A stretch of DNA of 35,813 nt from Allomuricauda sp. (GCF_028282265.1 NZ_JANQIH010000165.1:1-35813), one strand, 5' to 3'; shown: positions 17,788 through 25,720, counted from the first letter of the stretch. Notes: generated by a model from the letters alone, not told the origin. Numbers and translations are program-made.

Positions 17788-17889
17788 CACTTCGGCAAGC
17801 TCAGTGCATTGGCTGGGCTTACCTCCCTTCGACTGCGCTCAGGGTAAACTCGCTCGGGATAAACCTTTCTGCCTACAGGCAGGCTTCTC
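17788..17889. repeat. Cluster of short intergenic repeat modules
   Basis: Three modules lie in a row: a GC-rich piece CTTCGGCAAGCTCAGTGCA (17790-17808), CCCTTCGACTGCGCTCAGGG (17825-17844, with matching CCCT/AGGG ends), and the palindrome TGCCTACAGGCA (17870-17881). I recall modules of these kinds recurring in intergenic DNA of many flavobacterial genomes. Their base composition is clearly higher in G+C than the flanks. Only one copy of each is visible in this window, so repetition in this genome is inferred. Confidence 0.5.
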
Positions 17890-17942
17890 CCAATAACAGA
17901 CATAGTTTGGAACCCATTCCCTATTCAAAAATTCCACTACCG

Positions 17943-18053
17943 GCAATTTCAAAAATGCTAGGGCACAGTAGGCTGTCGACTACTCAAATCTACTTGAAGT
18001 CTCTGCCGCGTGATGTGATTGATGCCTATCGAGAGGAACTGAATAGCTTGTAG
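17943..18053 (+). pseudogene. 3' remnant of a tyrosine recombinase/integrase gene
   Basis: The plus frame from 17943 to a TAG at about 18053 reads AISKMLGHSRLSTTQIYLKS, then LPRDVIDAYREELNSL. LGHxxxxTTxxYLKS is the C-terminal catalytic signature of tyrosine recombinases, with the second-box His and the nucleophile Tyr both present. The usual upstream catalytic Arg box and the rest of the roughly 300-400 aa protein are absent. Upstream translation loses similarity near 17915, next to the repeat cluster. This is a scar of a lost mobile element or truncated integrase. Confidence 0.75.
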
Positions 18054-18141
18054 AGGTTTTAGGTTGATTTCAGGATAAACAAAGATGTCTCGAAAAACGT
18101 TCGTTTCCTAAAACTCGGCTTTGAATAGGTTATTCACTCTA

Positions 18142-19449
18142 TCATTCAAAATCAATGTACATGGATTCAAAATTTATGGTGAATCCACCAAATTGGTTGA
18201 TAAGGTCCTGCCCTAGGTTGCCATATAGGTGCTGAAAAGCCTTGGCTGTATCCTTGGCGATGAGCTCAATGGAGTCCAGTTTAACGGATTTGTCGTTTAT
18301 GACAACATCAAAGGGCACTAGAAACCCTTTTTTCTTTATGCTTCCTCCAGCACCACCAAATTCAAACTCCGTTGGTTCATAATGATCTTCGATATTTTCC
18401 CTAAATCTTTTGAAATACCTGGGATAGAGCATACTTGTGGTGGCCCCGGTGTCGAATGCATACGGAAGCCTTACACCGCTTTTGTCCTGTAGTTCGATGA
18501 TAGGGGTCAGGAAGTCCAGGGCCATATTGCCACCACTTTTTTTGGTGGGGTGCTGGGGAACGACAAATGCATCCATTTTTGTAATGGTCACTTCTCCCAT
18601 GGCCTCTATCACGGGATATCCCAAGATACCGTTTATCTGAAAATCGATGGAAGGGACATACAGGGCCTCATCAGGGAAAACCAAAAAGATTACATTGGCC
18701 AGGGTCATGTTCCCCAAACGCAGTGTGTCGCAGACTGCCAATGAGGCCTCTACTTGTTCCCCTGTTATGGACCCCACTTGAATAGATGCCGGGATAGAGT
18801 GCATTGACAGTTTCTCCGCTGTCGATTTCACAGTGGTTGAGATGTTGGCCCCTGTGTCAAAAATAAAATCCATTGTTATGTCTCCCACCTTGACGGGCAG
18901 GTTCTTTAAGTTGGCCTTGTCCCTAGACATGGTGAATTCTGTATCGGCACTTTTGCTTATGGTCTGGGCAGCAACATTCTTCAAAGGTTCCCAAATGGCA
19001 TTGGTGTTTGCATACCCCTCCTGTTCATCGGGTCCCAAAAAGGAATCGTATTCCTCCAATAGTTTTTCGCCAATATCATGGGCCTTTTTATATTTGTGCA
19101 ATTTGGCATAGTTTACATATTCCACCCCGAGTAGCCCTCTTTCCAAAGAATCCGAGATGTTTTGGCCAAATTCTGAGAACAAGCGTCCAATCAGGATATT
19201 GGAGGTTTCCAAATTGTTGAACACGCTGTTCAATTGTGCTGAAAGGTAAATACTGTCCTTTTTCAATAGAATTGATTTGCTTTCTTCAAACTTCCTTCGG
19301 GCATCAAAAAAGGACTTTACATTTATCAAAGAATCGATTTCTTTGAAGGAAGTCAGGGATAATGGTCCCTCAGGTTCACCAAAGCCGTTCTTGCAACTTA
19401 AGCATAGGGCTATGGTCGTTGTCCACAAAATGTTCCGGATAACTCTCAT
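18142..19449 (-). CDS. Two-lobe retropepsin/aspartyl-protease-like lipoprotein
   Basis: From the ATG at 19449 the protein has 435 aa and a compact lipoprotein signal ending ALCLSC (Cys19). The ATG at 19464 is also possible; the GTG at 19488 is less likely. Residues about 30-165 are helical. Two aspartyl-protease lobes follow, each with the active-site triplet: FIFDTGANIS (Asp198) with its partner NGILGYPVI, and YAFDTGATTS (Asp333) with NLGQDLI. Two DTGA sites in one chain suggest an internally paired active site, as in pepsin, where retropepsin-type proteins normally dimerise. It is probably anchored in the cell envelope. The substrate is unknown. The preceding gene at 19510 lies 60 bp upstream on the same strand. 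Confidence 0.85.
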   Translation of the reverse strand: MRVIRNILWTTTIALCLSCKNGFGEPEGPLSLTSFKEIDSLINVKSFFDARRKFEESKSILLKKDSIYLSAQLNSVFNNLETSNILIGRLFSEFGQNISDSLERGLLGVEYVNYAKLHKYKKAHDIGEKLLEEYDSFLGPDEQEGYANTNAIWEPLKNVAAQTISKSADTEFTMSRDKANLKNLPVKVGDITMDFIFDTGANISTTVKSTAEKLSMHSIPASIQVGSITGEQVEASLAVCDTLRLGNMTLANVIFLVFPDEALYVPSIDFQINGILGYPVIEAMGEVTITKMDAFVVPQHPTKKSGGNMALDFLTPIIELQDKSGVRLPYAFDTGATTSMLYPRYFKRFRENIEDHYEPTEFEFGGAGGSIKKKGFLVPFDVVINDKSVKLDSIELIAKDTAKAFQHLYGNLGQDLINQFGGFTINFESMYIDFE

Positions 19450-19509
19450 TTCGTTAAAATTCATTTTTTGTGTTTTTATAGATGTCACTGCTTTTCATTC
19501 TATCTGGGT

Positions 19510-20106
19510 TCATCCACAAAGTAATATGAAGATTAGAACTCGTTGTTTTGAATTCGTGTTGTAAAACAAAACAAGCCAAATAAAACTTCCCAAATACATT
19601 ATCTTCTGAATCAACCCTAAATTTTGCTCCGAAATCATAAATAGGGCAGAGCATATGGTTGCAAAAACAAAAAATAAGGCATGAACAAATCTTCTCTTGT
19701 TGTCTTTGATTGAAAAGATCAAAAGTGCCATACAGAATGAAGTTCCCGCCACGGTCGCTGCAATGGAATGAACCAAAGCTTCTGATTCCGAATAGTGCAA
19801 GCCCCTTATAAAAGGTTTGGTGGAATAAAGACCCGAAACAAAAACTGCTAGGGCATAGAAAACAATACTGAGCTCGGCAATAAAATCCGATTGCTTGTTC
19901 AACAATTTCCTCAAGACACCGAGGAACAATATGCCCCCAAAAAGGATAAACCCCGATTTCATGACCAATCGGTCTTTATAGTTTTGGGCCGCCAATTCGC
20001 TTATTGTGTGCTCACACCAATCATAACTGTCAATAGCCAAAATATGTGCCACAATAATAAAGCTGACAAAAACAAATACGGCGAAAACATTGTACTTAAA
20101 ATCCAT
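19510..20106 (-). CDS. DUF998-like integral membrane protein
   Basis: 198 aa with about six hydrophobic helices. The signature DWCEHTISELAAQNYKDRLV after helix 1, with the S-E-L motif, and GFILFGG in the second helix match the DUF998 family as I know it. Function is unknown for the family; some members are linked to membrane or lipid processes. It precedes the aspartyl-protease lipoprotein by 60 bp and may be co-transcribed with it. The ATG at 20106 puts helix 1 at the N-terminus. Confidence 0.75.
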   Translation of the reverse strand: MDFKYNVFAVFVFVSFIIVAHILAIDSYDWCEHTISELAAQNYKDRLVMKSGFILFGGILFLGVLRKLLNKQSDFIAELSIVFYALAVFVSGLYSTKPFIRGLHYSESEALVHSIAATVAGTSFCMALLIFSIKDNKRRFVHALFFVFATICSALFMISEQNLGLIQKIMYLGSFIWLVLFYNTNSKQRVLIFILLCG

Positions 20107-20298
20107 TATTTCCTAAGTGAACATGTATTTAAGAACACGGGGAATACCCATTTGCAGACATATCCATAGGAATTGATACTTAAACAGTATTTTCAGTATC
20201 TCTGCGCCTAACATAGTGGCCGCTGCATTGTCTGTCAGATGCCCCGTTCATTAACATTTTTTCTTTCTTAAAAGACAATTAGATAAAAGGTTGTCGCG

Positions 20299-20967
20299 TC
20301 AGGCTTTTTTCCAAATAACCATACCCATTAAAAATCGGCTTATAGGTTGCAAAAGGGGATACATCCAAGCCACAACCCAGCCAGCCCAAACCTCATTGAA
20401 ATAACCTGAAAGGATAATCAAAAAGGTCAAGGGAGCAGCCAACCAAAAGAGGTAACTCAACAGCTTTTCCAATCCCTTACCATTCCATGTGGCCCAACCG
20501 AAAAAGATGGTGGCCAAAAGAAAACCGATAAGCAGTACAAAGAACATACTGTCCCAAAGCGAAAGATAACTCTCTATATTTGCCTTTAAGATGACCTTTT
20601 CAGCAACGGTGGCGGTGGTATAATCTGTCCTCCAATTTCCATTCACGGCAAATATGATTCCCGAGACCCCGATCATCTCCACAATGCCCCAAATCCCAAA
20701 GAAAACCATCCCAAGACCTACTTTGGGCAGCTCCCGTTTTCTGAGTATATAAGCCATGCCAAAATAGGCGGTCAATGCCAGGGGAATATGCAACAAGTTT
20801 ACCCATAGTCTTGCCATATACATGGAATTGGCTGCGAGTGCCACACCTTCCTCGAAACTTGTGGGAGCTGCATAGAGTTTTGGGAGCAACCATAACAGCG
20901 TTGTGGTCAAGGAGGTAAGGAAAGCGCATATCGCTGTTATCCTTATAAATAGAGGATCAGTTTTCAT
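20299..20967 (-). CDS. Uncharacterised six-helix membrane protein (DUF4386-like)
   Basis: 222 aa with six hydrophobic segments at roughly 8-30, 53-75, 83-105, 135-158, 165-190 and 195-215. The ITAICAFLTSLTTTLLWLL start and the LWDSMFFVLLIGFLL segment resemble the DUF4386-type membrane proteins by eye. I do not recognise catalytic or binding residues. It lies 105 bp downstream of the NTF2-like lipoprotein gene on the same strand, and 192 bp before the DUF998-like gene. The 192-bp gap holds nothing I can identify. Confidence 0.65.
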   Translation of the reverse strand: MKTDPLFIRITAICAFLTSLTTTLLWLLPKLYAAPTSFEEGVALAANSMYMARLWVNLLHIPLALTAYFGMAYILRKRELPKVGLGMVFFGIWGIVEMIGVSGIIFAVNGNWRTDYTTATVAEKVILKANIESYLSLWDSMFFVLLIGFLLATIFFGWATWNGKGLEKLLSYLFWLAAPLTFLIILSGYFNEVWAGWVVAWMYPLLQPISRFLMGMVIWKKA

Positions 20968-21071
20968 AAGATGCTATCATATTGATTCAAGATATACGTT
21001 ACTTGGAACTTTCCACACTTCACCATGCCAGCCGAGGAAAAAGAAGGGCCGGCGGACAATTTCTACAAACT

Positions 21072-21986
21072 CTAGGTCGAGTATGTAACAGGTAAAAATG
21101 ACATTTCCAAAGCCAAACGCCAACCTGTGAACTTCTTGAATTTCCAGATATGCAAATAGGGTCTGCGAAGGCCCTCCAAATCGGTAAAACCAAAGGTGTA
21201 TCCCATATCGCCGATTTTGGAAACATCGGCATCGACCAATTCAAAAGTGGGCTTTTGCGTAGCATCGTTGACCAGCATATTTACTTCTTCGGGAGTTGCA
21301 AAAGGAATGCTGCCATTTCGCAAAAGTCTGGTGTCTTCCGCCAAAAAACGGTCGTAGGCGTTTTTGAGGTTCTCGGTCGCACTGATGGTTCCAAAAAATG
21401 CATCGACTTCTATCAGTTCATTCCTTAATTTTTCCTTATCCCAATCAATGTTTACTTTCAGGGGAAAGTTATCCGGAAACACGATATCAGGGAAGGACAT
21501 CCCAGAATTCCCATAAAATATTCCAAGGTCAAAAGCCACCTTCCATGTCCCGTCAGGTTTTCCTTCCCAAATGGAAACATATTCCCCGTATCCATCGGGT
21601 TCTACGCTGGCCTCCGAAGTACGGATTTCAAAAGGGCCCGTAGTGTAGCCAAAATCCCCTGAGCGGGAAATATCTGCAAAAACAGGTTTCCAAGAAAGTA
21701 TGTCCGAAGTGGGCTCTTGAGGTTCGTAAAAGGCTTTTCCAATTACGAAATCCCCTCGGAAAATGATTCCGTCTTCTGCCAGAAAAGATAGGAACCCTTC
21801 TTTGATACTGGTGCTGGAAGTCAGTTGGGCGAAGGTGAATTCATTTTCCACCAATTCGCGATAGTCTTGTTCGACCGTCCTGCGGTTCTTTGGCGGATCG
21901 TTGTCCCAATCATAATCAATATACTCGCAGCTTGTGAAAAGCCCGATAAAAAGAACAAGTACAAAAGTTAGGTTTTTTGTGTTCAT
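21072..21986 (-). CDS. Lipoprotein with two NTF2-like (DUF4440/SnoaL-type) domains
   Basis: 304 aa. The signal peptide ends FTSCEYIDY, a lipobox-type site at Cys20. Two similar halves follow (about 40-165 and 175-300). Each starts with a helix and an AEDG/AEDT motif (FLAEDGIIFRGD; FLAEDTRLLRNG), has a central GDFGYTTG or GDMGYTFG strand, and ends YVSIWEGKPDGTWKVAFD or YLHIWKFKKFTGWRLALE. This is the NTF2/DUF4440 fold in tandem. A ligand is unknown. It diverges from the ABATE-CGNR regulator across a 112-bp intergenic region with three operator-like half-sites, so it is a candidate regulatory target. Confidence 0.8.
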   Translation of the reverse strand: MNTKNLTFVLVLFIGLFTSCEYIDYDWDNDPPKNRRTVEQDYRELVENEFTFAQLTSSTSIKEGFLSFLAEDGIIFRGDFVIGKAFYEPQEPTSDILSWKPVFADISRSGDFGYTTGPFEIRTSEASVEPDGYGEYVSIWEGKPDGTWKVAFDLGIFYGNSGMSFPDIVFPDNFPLKVNIDWDKEKLRNELIEVDAFFGTISATENLKNAYDRFLAEDTRLLRNGSIPFATPEEVNMLVNDATQKPTFELVDADVSKIGDMGYTFGFTDLEGLRRPYLHIWKFKKFTGWRLALEMSFLPVTYST

Positions 21987-22008
21987 AACGACATAGCTTT
22001 TATTAATT

Positions 22009-22066
22009 ATACCATTAAAAAGTATTTAGATGGTATGAATATAAAAATAGTAATCTAACCATCAAA
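22009..22066 (-). promoter_or_regulatory. Operator-like half-sites over the candidate promoter of the NTF2-like lipoprotein gene
   Basis: On the minus strand TTTG (plus 22063-22066) is 19 bp upstream of TATATTCA (plus 22036-22043), a plausible -33/-7 pair for the gene at 21986. Three half-sites lie on it: ATACCAT (22009-22015), GATGGTAT (22029-22036) and ACCATC (22058-22063). The first two form a perfect 7-bp inverted repeat; the last two form a 6-bp inverted repeat. This looks like repressor binding, possibly by the divergently encoded CGNR-type protein. Confidence 0.45.
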
Positions 22067-22098
22067 GTTAATTTTACCGGTATGGCTATATTTAACAT

Positions 22099-22692
22099 AT
22101 GAAGACCAATACCGAACGACTACAAAACTTCCCCTTGGAAGGTGGGGCCCTATGTCTGGACTTTATCAATACCGTGCATGACCGAACCACAGAAGGCGAA
22201 CTGTACGATTACATAAGTGGCTGGGAAGAGTGGACCACATGGCTTTTCAGAACTGGAATTTTGGAAAAGTCCGCAAAATTGGATCCTGAGGGGGATTTTA
22301 AAAAAATTGCAGAAACACGGGAAATGCTTTATCAAGTATTTAAGGCCGTTATCGATAAGGTCAGTTTATCTGAACCTCTGCTTAAAGGCTATAACCAGCT
22401 GTTGAAAGCCGCTAACTCCCATGTAGAACTTGTGATGGACAATGTTGGTCCATCTGAATCGTTAATCTTCAATGAATCCAAACCGCTGGACTATCTCTTC
22501 CCCATCTTAAGATCGGCTCATGATATCTTGACCGCCGAGAACGTTAGACATGTAAAACAATGTCCCAATTGTGGTTGGTTGTTTTTGGACACAAGTAAGA
22601 ACAAGAGGCGTCGTTGGTGCAATATGAAGACCTGTGGAAGTTCACAAAAAGCGAAACGGTATTACAGAAGGCGGAAAAATTCCAATAAATAA
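22099..22692 (+). CDS. ABATE-domain / CGNR-type zinc-finger transcriptional regulator
   Basis: 197 aa. The N-terminal ABATE domain starts FPLEGGALCLDFINTVHDR (11-29), its usual signature, and spans to about residue 145. The C-terminus is a CGNR-type zinc finger: CPNCGWLFLD (Cys155, Cys158), a basic stretch, then RRWCNMKTCGSSQKAKRYYR (Cys174, Cys179). The four cysteines are intact, but the eponymous CGNR reads Cys-Gly-Ser-Ser. ABATE-CGNR proteins are thought to be DNA-binding regulators in which the finger contacts DNA. It is transcribed divergently from the NTF2-like lipoprotein and converges on the ankyrin gene with 12 bp between stops. Confidence 0.88.
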   Translation: MKTNTERLQNFPLEGGALCLDFINTVHDRTTEGELYDYISGWEEWTTWLFRTGILEKSAKLDPEGDFKKIAETREMLYQVFKAVIDKVSLSEPLLKGYNQLLKAANSHVELVMDNVGPSESLIFNESKPLDYLFPILRSAHDILTAENVRHVKQCPNCGWLFLDTSKNKRRRWCNMKTCGSSQKAKRYYRRRKNSNK

Positions 22693-22704
22693 GGGCTAAG
22701 ATGT

Positions 22705-23133
22705 CTATTTGATCTTTATTTGTTCCTCTTTAAGCCCTTTGTCCTTTAAATATTCATACAGGTGTTTTGCTCCCCCCACCTTGGCATGGTGCAACAGTGT
22801 GAAGCCATGTGCGCCCTTGGCAAAGAGCTGTTCCGGATAGGCCTCCAAGATGGGTTTCACCAGTTCGGTTTTTCCCAACATGGTCATCACAAAAAGGTTG
22901 AGGCGTGCACCTTTGGAAATTAGGTATTCCGCAATTTCCTTGTTGCCCAAATGTCCCAAACCTTCAATCGCTTCCTCAAAATCCCCTTTTCCCCAGTCAT
23001 ATCGACTGTAGATCAGGTTTGGATGTTCCTCAAGCATCTCTTTGACCAATTCCAATTTCCCATATCCCGCAATTACGAAGTCCTTTACCAGTTTTTGGGG
23101 AAGTGGTTCAGGCTCTTGATTGGTTTTGGCCAT
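22705..23133 (-). CDS. Small ankyrin-repeat protein
   Basis: 142 aa without a signal peptide, so probably cytoplasmic. It contains about three ankyrin units: GKLELVKEMLEEHPNLIYSR, a central GHLGNKEIAEYLISKGARLN (the clearest), and GKTELVKPILEAYPEQLFAKG followed by the start of another, GFTLLHHAKVGG. The last contains the TLLHHA form of the family's TPLHxA motif. Ankyrin repeats mediate protein-protein contact; the partner is unknown. It has its own well-formed promoter 15 bp upstream. Confidence 0.88.
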   Translation of the reverse strand: MAKTNQEPEPLPQKLVKDFVIAGYGKLELVKEMLEEHPNLIYSRYDWGKGDFEEAIEGLGHLGNKEIAEYLISKGARLNLFVMTMLGKTELVKPILEAYPEQLFAKGAHGFTLLHHAKVGGAKHLYEYLKDKGLKEEQIKIK

Positions 23134-23504
23134 CAGGGTAGATGGAACAAAGGTACTTTATGGTCGTGCCGACCAATGGTAGTTCTGATAAATGTTTTTC
23201 TATTCATTTTGGGTTTTTGGCCAAAGTCGGGATTAAGCAATCAAAATCCTTCTCAAATCATGATTTCATAGACGTTTGCATTAAAAAACAACTTAGACTT
23301 CTATTTCCAGTTCCTTTAATTGGCCGTTTTATTGGACTCAGCAGAAGAATTAATTCTAACTATTCATACAGTTTTATTTGTGGTCTTTTTTAGTAGTATC
23401 GTTAATTGACATTTTATGGGACCGGAAGAGTTTGCAAAACCAACCGTTTTACTGAACTTATAAAATGGTAAACATAGGACTGTACGACAAAGCTCTTTGT
23501 TACT
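23134..23504. other. 371-bp intergenic region without a supported gene
   Basis: The left 45 bp hold the ankyrin-gene promoter and palindrome. The rest is AT-rich. A plus-strand 83-codon frame (23142-23393) shows no domain and overlaps the ankyrin promoter antisense, so I do not call it. Near the right end ACAAAG-CT-CTTTGT (23487-23500) is a short palindrome just beyond the stop of the GNAT gene. Confidence 0.45.
23148..23176 (-). promoter_or_regulatory. Promoter of the ankyrin gene with embedded palindrome
   Basis: On the minus strand TTG (plus 23174-23176), an 18-bp spacer and TACCTTTG (plus 23148-23155) fit the Bacteroidota -33/TAnnTTTG pattern well. The spacer contains a perfect inverted repeat, TGGTCG-TGC-CGACCA (23161-23175), placed where a bound repressor would block polymerase. 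Transcription would begin a few bases before the ATG at 23133. Confidence 0.55.
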
Positions 23505-24068
23505 TCATCCTTGTTGTTTGTCATTGTGTTTTTGGAAACTCTCTTGCAAAGGTTTAAAGTGCCAATTATATCTTGTTGGTGGCATAAGGATGTATTCATT
23601 TTGGGGCACATTTTTGAATCCCAGTCTTTTGTATAAGCTCCCTGCTCTTTGCAGCAAGGGGTCTGTCTCGAGATAACAGGTTCCATATCCCATTTCTTGG
23701 GCTTTGTGCAAACAGGATTTGATAAGCTCCATCCCCAGTCCGAATCCTCTCCACTTCCGCTCCAAATAGAACTTTTTTAATTCGCAACCATCTTTTTTCG
23801 TTTTGGGTAACGGAAGTATGCCAACGGTACCAATGACCTTACAATTAACGGTGAGCACCATAAACACCGACTCTTCCCCACTATAGTACCCATGGATGTT
23901 GTCGAGCTCAGGGTCTAGCAAGTATTGGCTGTGGGCATCTATCTCCTTCCGTACTTCCAATATCAGGCTTCTGACCAAATCGTTGTCCGCAGCGGTTGTT
24001 TCCCGTATTTCAAATTTGCCAAACTTTCTGGAAACGGATAGTGGCTTTTGACTTTTAGTGGTGTCCAT
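23505..24068 (-). CDS. GNAT-family N-acetyltransferase
   Basis: 187 aa. The acetyl-CoA-binding motif A is RGFGLG (Arg107-Gly112) within FYLERKWRGFGLGMELIKS, preceded by the beta-4 strand and followed by YLETDPLLQRAGSLYKRLGF. All match the GNAT fold. The acceptor is unknown; similar proteins are often annotated as amino-acid or small-molecule acetyltransferases. It begins 7 bp after the stop of the NSS symporter gene on the same strand, so the two very probably form an operon. An amino-acid-like substrate taken up by the symporter is therefore conceivable. Confidence 0.9.
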   Translation of the reverse strand: MDTTKSQKPLSVSRKFGKFEIRETTAADNDLVRSLILEVRKEIDAHSQYLLDPELDNIHGYYSGEESVFMVLTVNCKVIGTVGILPLPKTKKDGCELKKFYLERKWRGFGLGMELIKSCLHKAQEMGYGTCYLETDPLLQRAGSLYKRLGFKNVPQNEYILMPPTRYNWHFKPLQESFQKHNDKQQG

Positions 24069-24075
24069 ACCTTGT

Positions 24076-25455
24076 TCAATAAAGGGTTATTCCAAAAAAC
24101 GTGTCCAGGACATTGAGGATAAATACAATCCCAAGAATCCACGGGCACAGATATTTGATGGAGAACCCCAGGAATTTGGCAAGGAAGGTATTTGCGAAAC
24201 GTTTATTTCCGTTGGAAACCTCCTCGAACAAATTCTCCTTTTTCCAAACAAAAGCTGCAAAGAGGGCTAGAAGAAAACCGTTCAACGGCAAAAATGAGTT
24301 ACTGGCCACATCGGAGATGAAGGTCATAAAATCGGTTGGGTCCGATGCCCCAAAGTAGGTGACAAACTTTGTGAAGAAACCTGAATAACCGTTGGACAAT
24401 AATGAGGGTATCCCTAATATAAAGATTCCGGCTGCGACCAACCACACGGCCTTGGGCCTTTTCATTTCCTTTTCATCCACCAAATAAGAGACAGGAATCT
24501 CCAATATGGAAACGGTGGAGGTCAAAGCGGCAAATGACAGTAATAGGAAGAACAATATCCCAACTACCAAGCCCATGACGGGGCCCATATTGCCAAATAC
24601 CCCGGGCAGGGACATGAACACCAATCCCGCGCCTCCATGCGTGTCCAGTCCCTGGGATATCACCATTGGGAACAACATGAGTCCCGCCATAAACGCGATT
24701 CCCACATCCAATAGGGTTATGGCCACCGCGGATGAAATGATATTGTCTTTCTTTCCTACGTAGCTCCCATAGGTAATCATGGCACCCATCCCCAAGGAAA
24801 GGGAGAAAAAGGCATGTCCCAAGGCGTTGTAGACCACCTCACCGGTTATCTTCGAGAAATCGGGGAAAAGGTAAAACTCTGCCGCCTTGGATGCGCCGGG
24901 CAGGGTCATGGCATAGCCTGCCAATAACAGAATAATGATGAACAGAACGGGCATCAATATTTTTGCCGCCTTTTCAATCCCCCCGGAAATCCCTCTGGAA
25001 ACAATATAGGCCGTGGTAGCCATAAAGAGAATGGAATAGCTTCCCACTTTGACAATGTCCTTGACAAAGACCGGGAACTGTTCCCCTATGGAAAAATTTC
25101 CTAGCAGTATTTCCACAAAATAGCCAAAACACCAACCGGCGACCACATTGTAGAACGATAAGATCAACACACAGGACAAGATGCCCAACTTGCCGACAAA
25201 GGACCACTTGCCATGCCCTAAAACGGTGAACGCACCAACCGGATTTCTCTGGGCCTTTCTGCCAATGGCGATTTCGGCCACCATCAACGGAAAGCAAAGT
25301 ATTAGGCAAAAGGCCAGATAAACAATCACGAAAGCAGCACCTCCGCTTTCACCAACTTCGAAGGGAAACTTCCAAATGTTCCCCAAACCGACCGCAGAAC
25401 CAGCTGCAGCAGCTATAAAACCAATCTTACTGGAAAAACCAGATCTCTCTTCCAT
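24076..25455 (-). CDS. Sodium-dependent neurotransmitter-symporter (NSS) family transporter
   Basis: 459 aa from the ATG at 25455; a TTG farther upstream (25509) would add 18 residues without a helix and is not needed. The first helix carries the NSS signature GSAVGLGNIWKFPFEVG (19-35), which in LeuT contributes Na1/Na2 and substrate contacts through its unwound centre. About eleven to twelve helices follow, including the helix 6 region NALGHAFFSLSLGMGAMITYGSYV and the helix 8 region LTSTVSILEIPVSYLVDE. It should couple inward Na+ movement to uptake of an amino acid or related amine. The GNAT gene follows after 7 bp. Its leader is long (about 250 nt if the promoter near 25713 is used) and contains a possible 32-codon ORF. 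Confidence 0.95.
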   Translation of the reverse strand: MEERSGFSSKIGFIAAAAGSAVGLGNIWKFPFEVGESGGAAFVIVYLAFCLILCFPLMVAEIAIGRKAQRNPVGAFTVLGHGKWSFVGKLGILSCVLILSFYNVVAGWCFGYFVEILLGNFSIGEQFPVFVKDIVKVGSYSILFMATTAYIVSRGISGGIEKAAKILMPVLFIIILLLAGYAMTLPGASKAAEFYLFPDFSKITGEVVYNALGHAFFSLSLGMGAMITYGSYVGKKDNIISSAVAITLLDVGIAFMAGLMLFPMVISQGLDTHGGAGLVFMSLPGVFGNMGPVMGLVVGILFFLLLSFAALTSTVSILEIPVSYLVDEKEMKRPKAVWLVAAGIFILGIPSLLSNGYSGFFTKFVTYFGASDPTDFMTFISDVASNSFLPLNGFLLALFAAFVWKKENLFEEVSNGNKRFANTFLAKFLGFSIKYLCPWILGIVFILNVLDTFFGITLY

Positions 25456-25581
25456 ACAATTATTTTTTTGAGTTGAACTAGGGCAAACCTTTTCTGAAGG
25501 TCCGCCCAATCAGGGGAGGGAACTTTTGAGTCGGGACTTGTTGCAAGCAAAGATTCAATTTGCACAAATCCCTTGAAGGTT

Positions 25582-25680
25582 TTAGAACAGCCTCTTGTGA
25601 AACTTTTGTTTTAACCTTTCCTTTCTCCTAACGGTATACGCCTTTATGGTTGTCCTCCTGTCAAGGGGCATGCTTCTCAT
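25582..25680 (-). CDS. Possible 32-residue basic peptide in the symporter leader
   Basis: The frame from the ATG at 25680 to TAA at 25582 encodes a 32-residue peptide rich in Arg and Lys, with segments MRSMPLDRRTT and RRKERLKQKFHKRLF. It starts about 30 bases after a well-formed -7 box (25713-25720) and ends about 125 bases before the symporter ATG. It resembles no family I know. It could be a leader peptide, an independent small protein, or chance; AT-rich leaders seldom yield so basic a frame, but length alone is weak evidence. Confidence 0.35.
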   Translation of the reverse strand: MRSMPLDRRTTIKAYTVRRKERLKQKFHKRLF

Positions 25681-25712
25681 TATCATAACATTTTGTTTTT
25701 GAATTCGGGGGG

Positions 25713-25720
25713 CAAAGATA
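25713..25720 (-). promoter_or_regulatory. -7 promoter element upstream of the small ORF and symporter
   Basis: The minus strand reads TATCTTTG, an exact match to the Bacteroidota -7 consensus TAnnTTTG. The expected -33 TTG is not clear; the region 20 bp upstream is a T-run. The transcript would cover the 32-codon ORF and then the symporter-GNAT pair. Confidence 0.5.

Noticed and set aside
22686-22740. AAGGGCT...AGCCCTT inverted repeat between the convergent regulator and ankyrin genes
   Set aside because: The loop is over 30 bases and the right arm lies in coding sequence, with no T-run at the stem; not a credible terminator.
23142-23393. 83-codon plus-strand frame
   Set aside because: It runs antisense through the ankyrin promoter and shows no recognisable domain or signal peptide.
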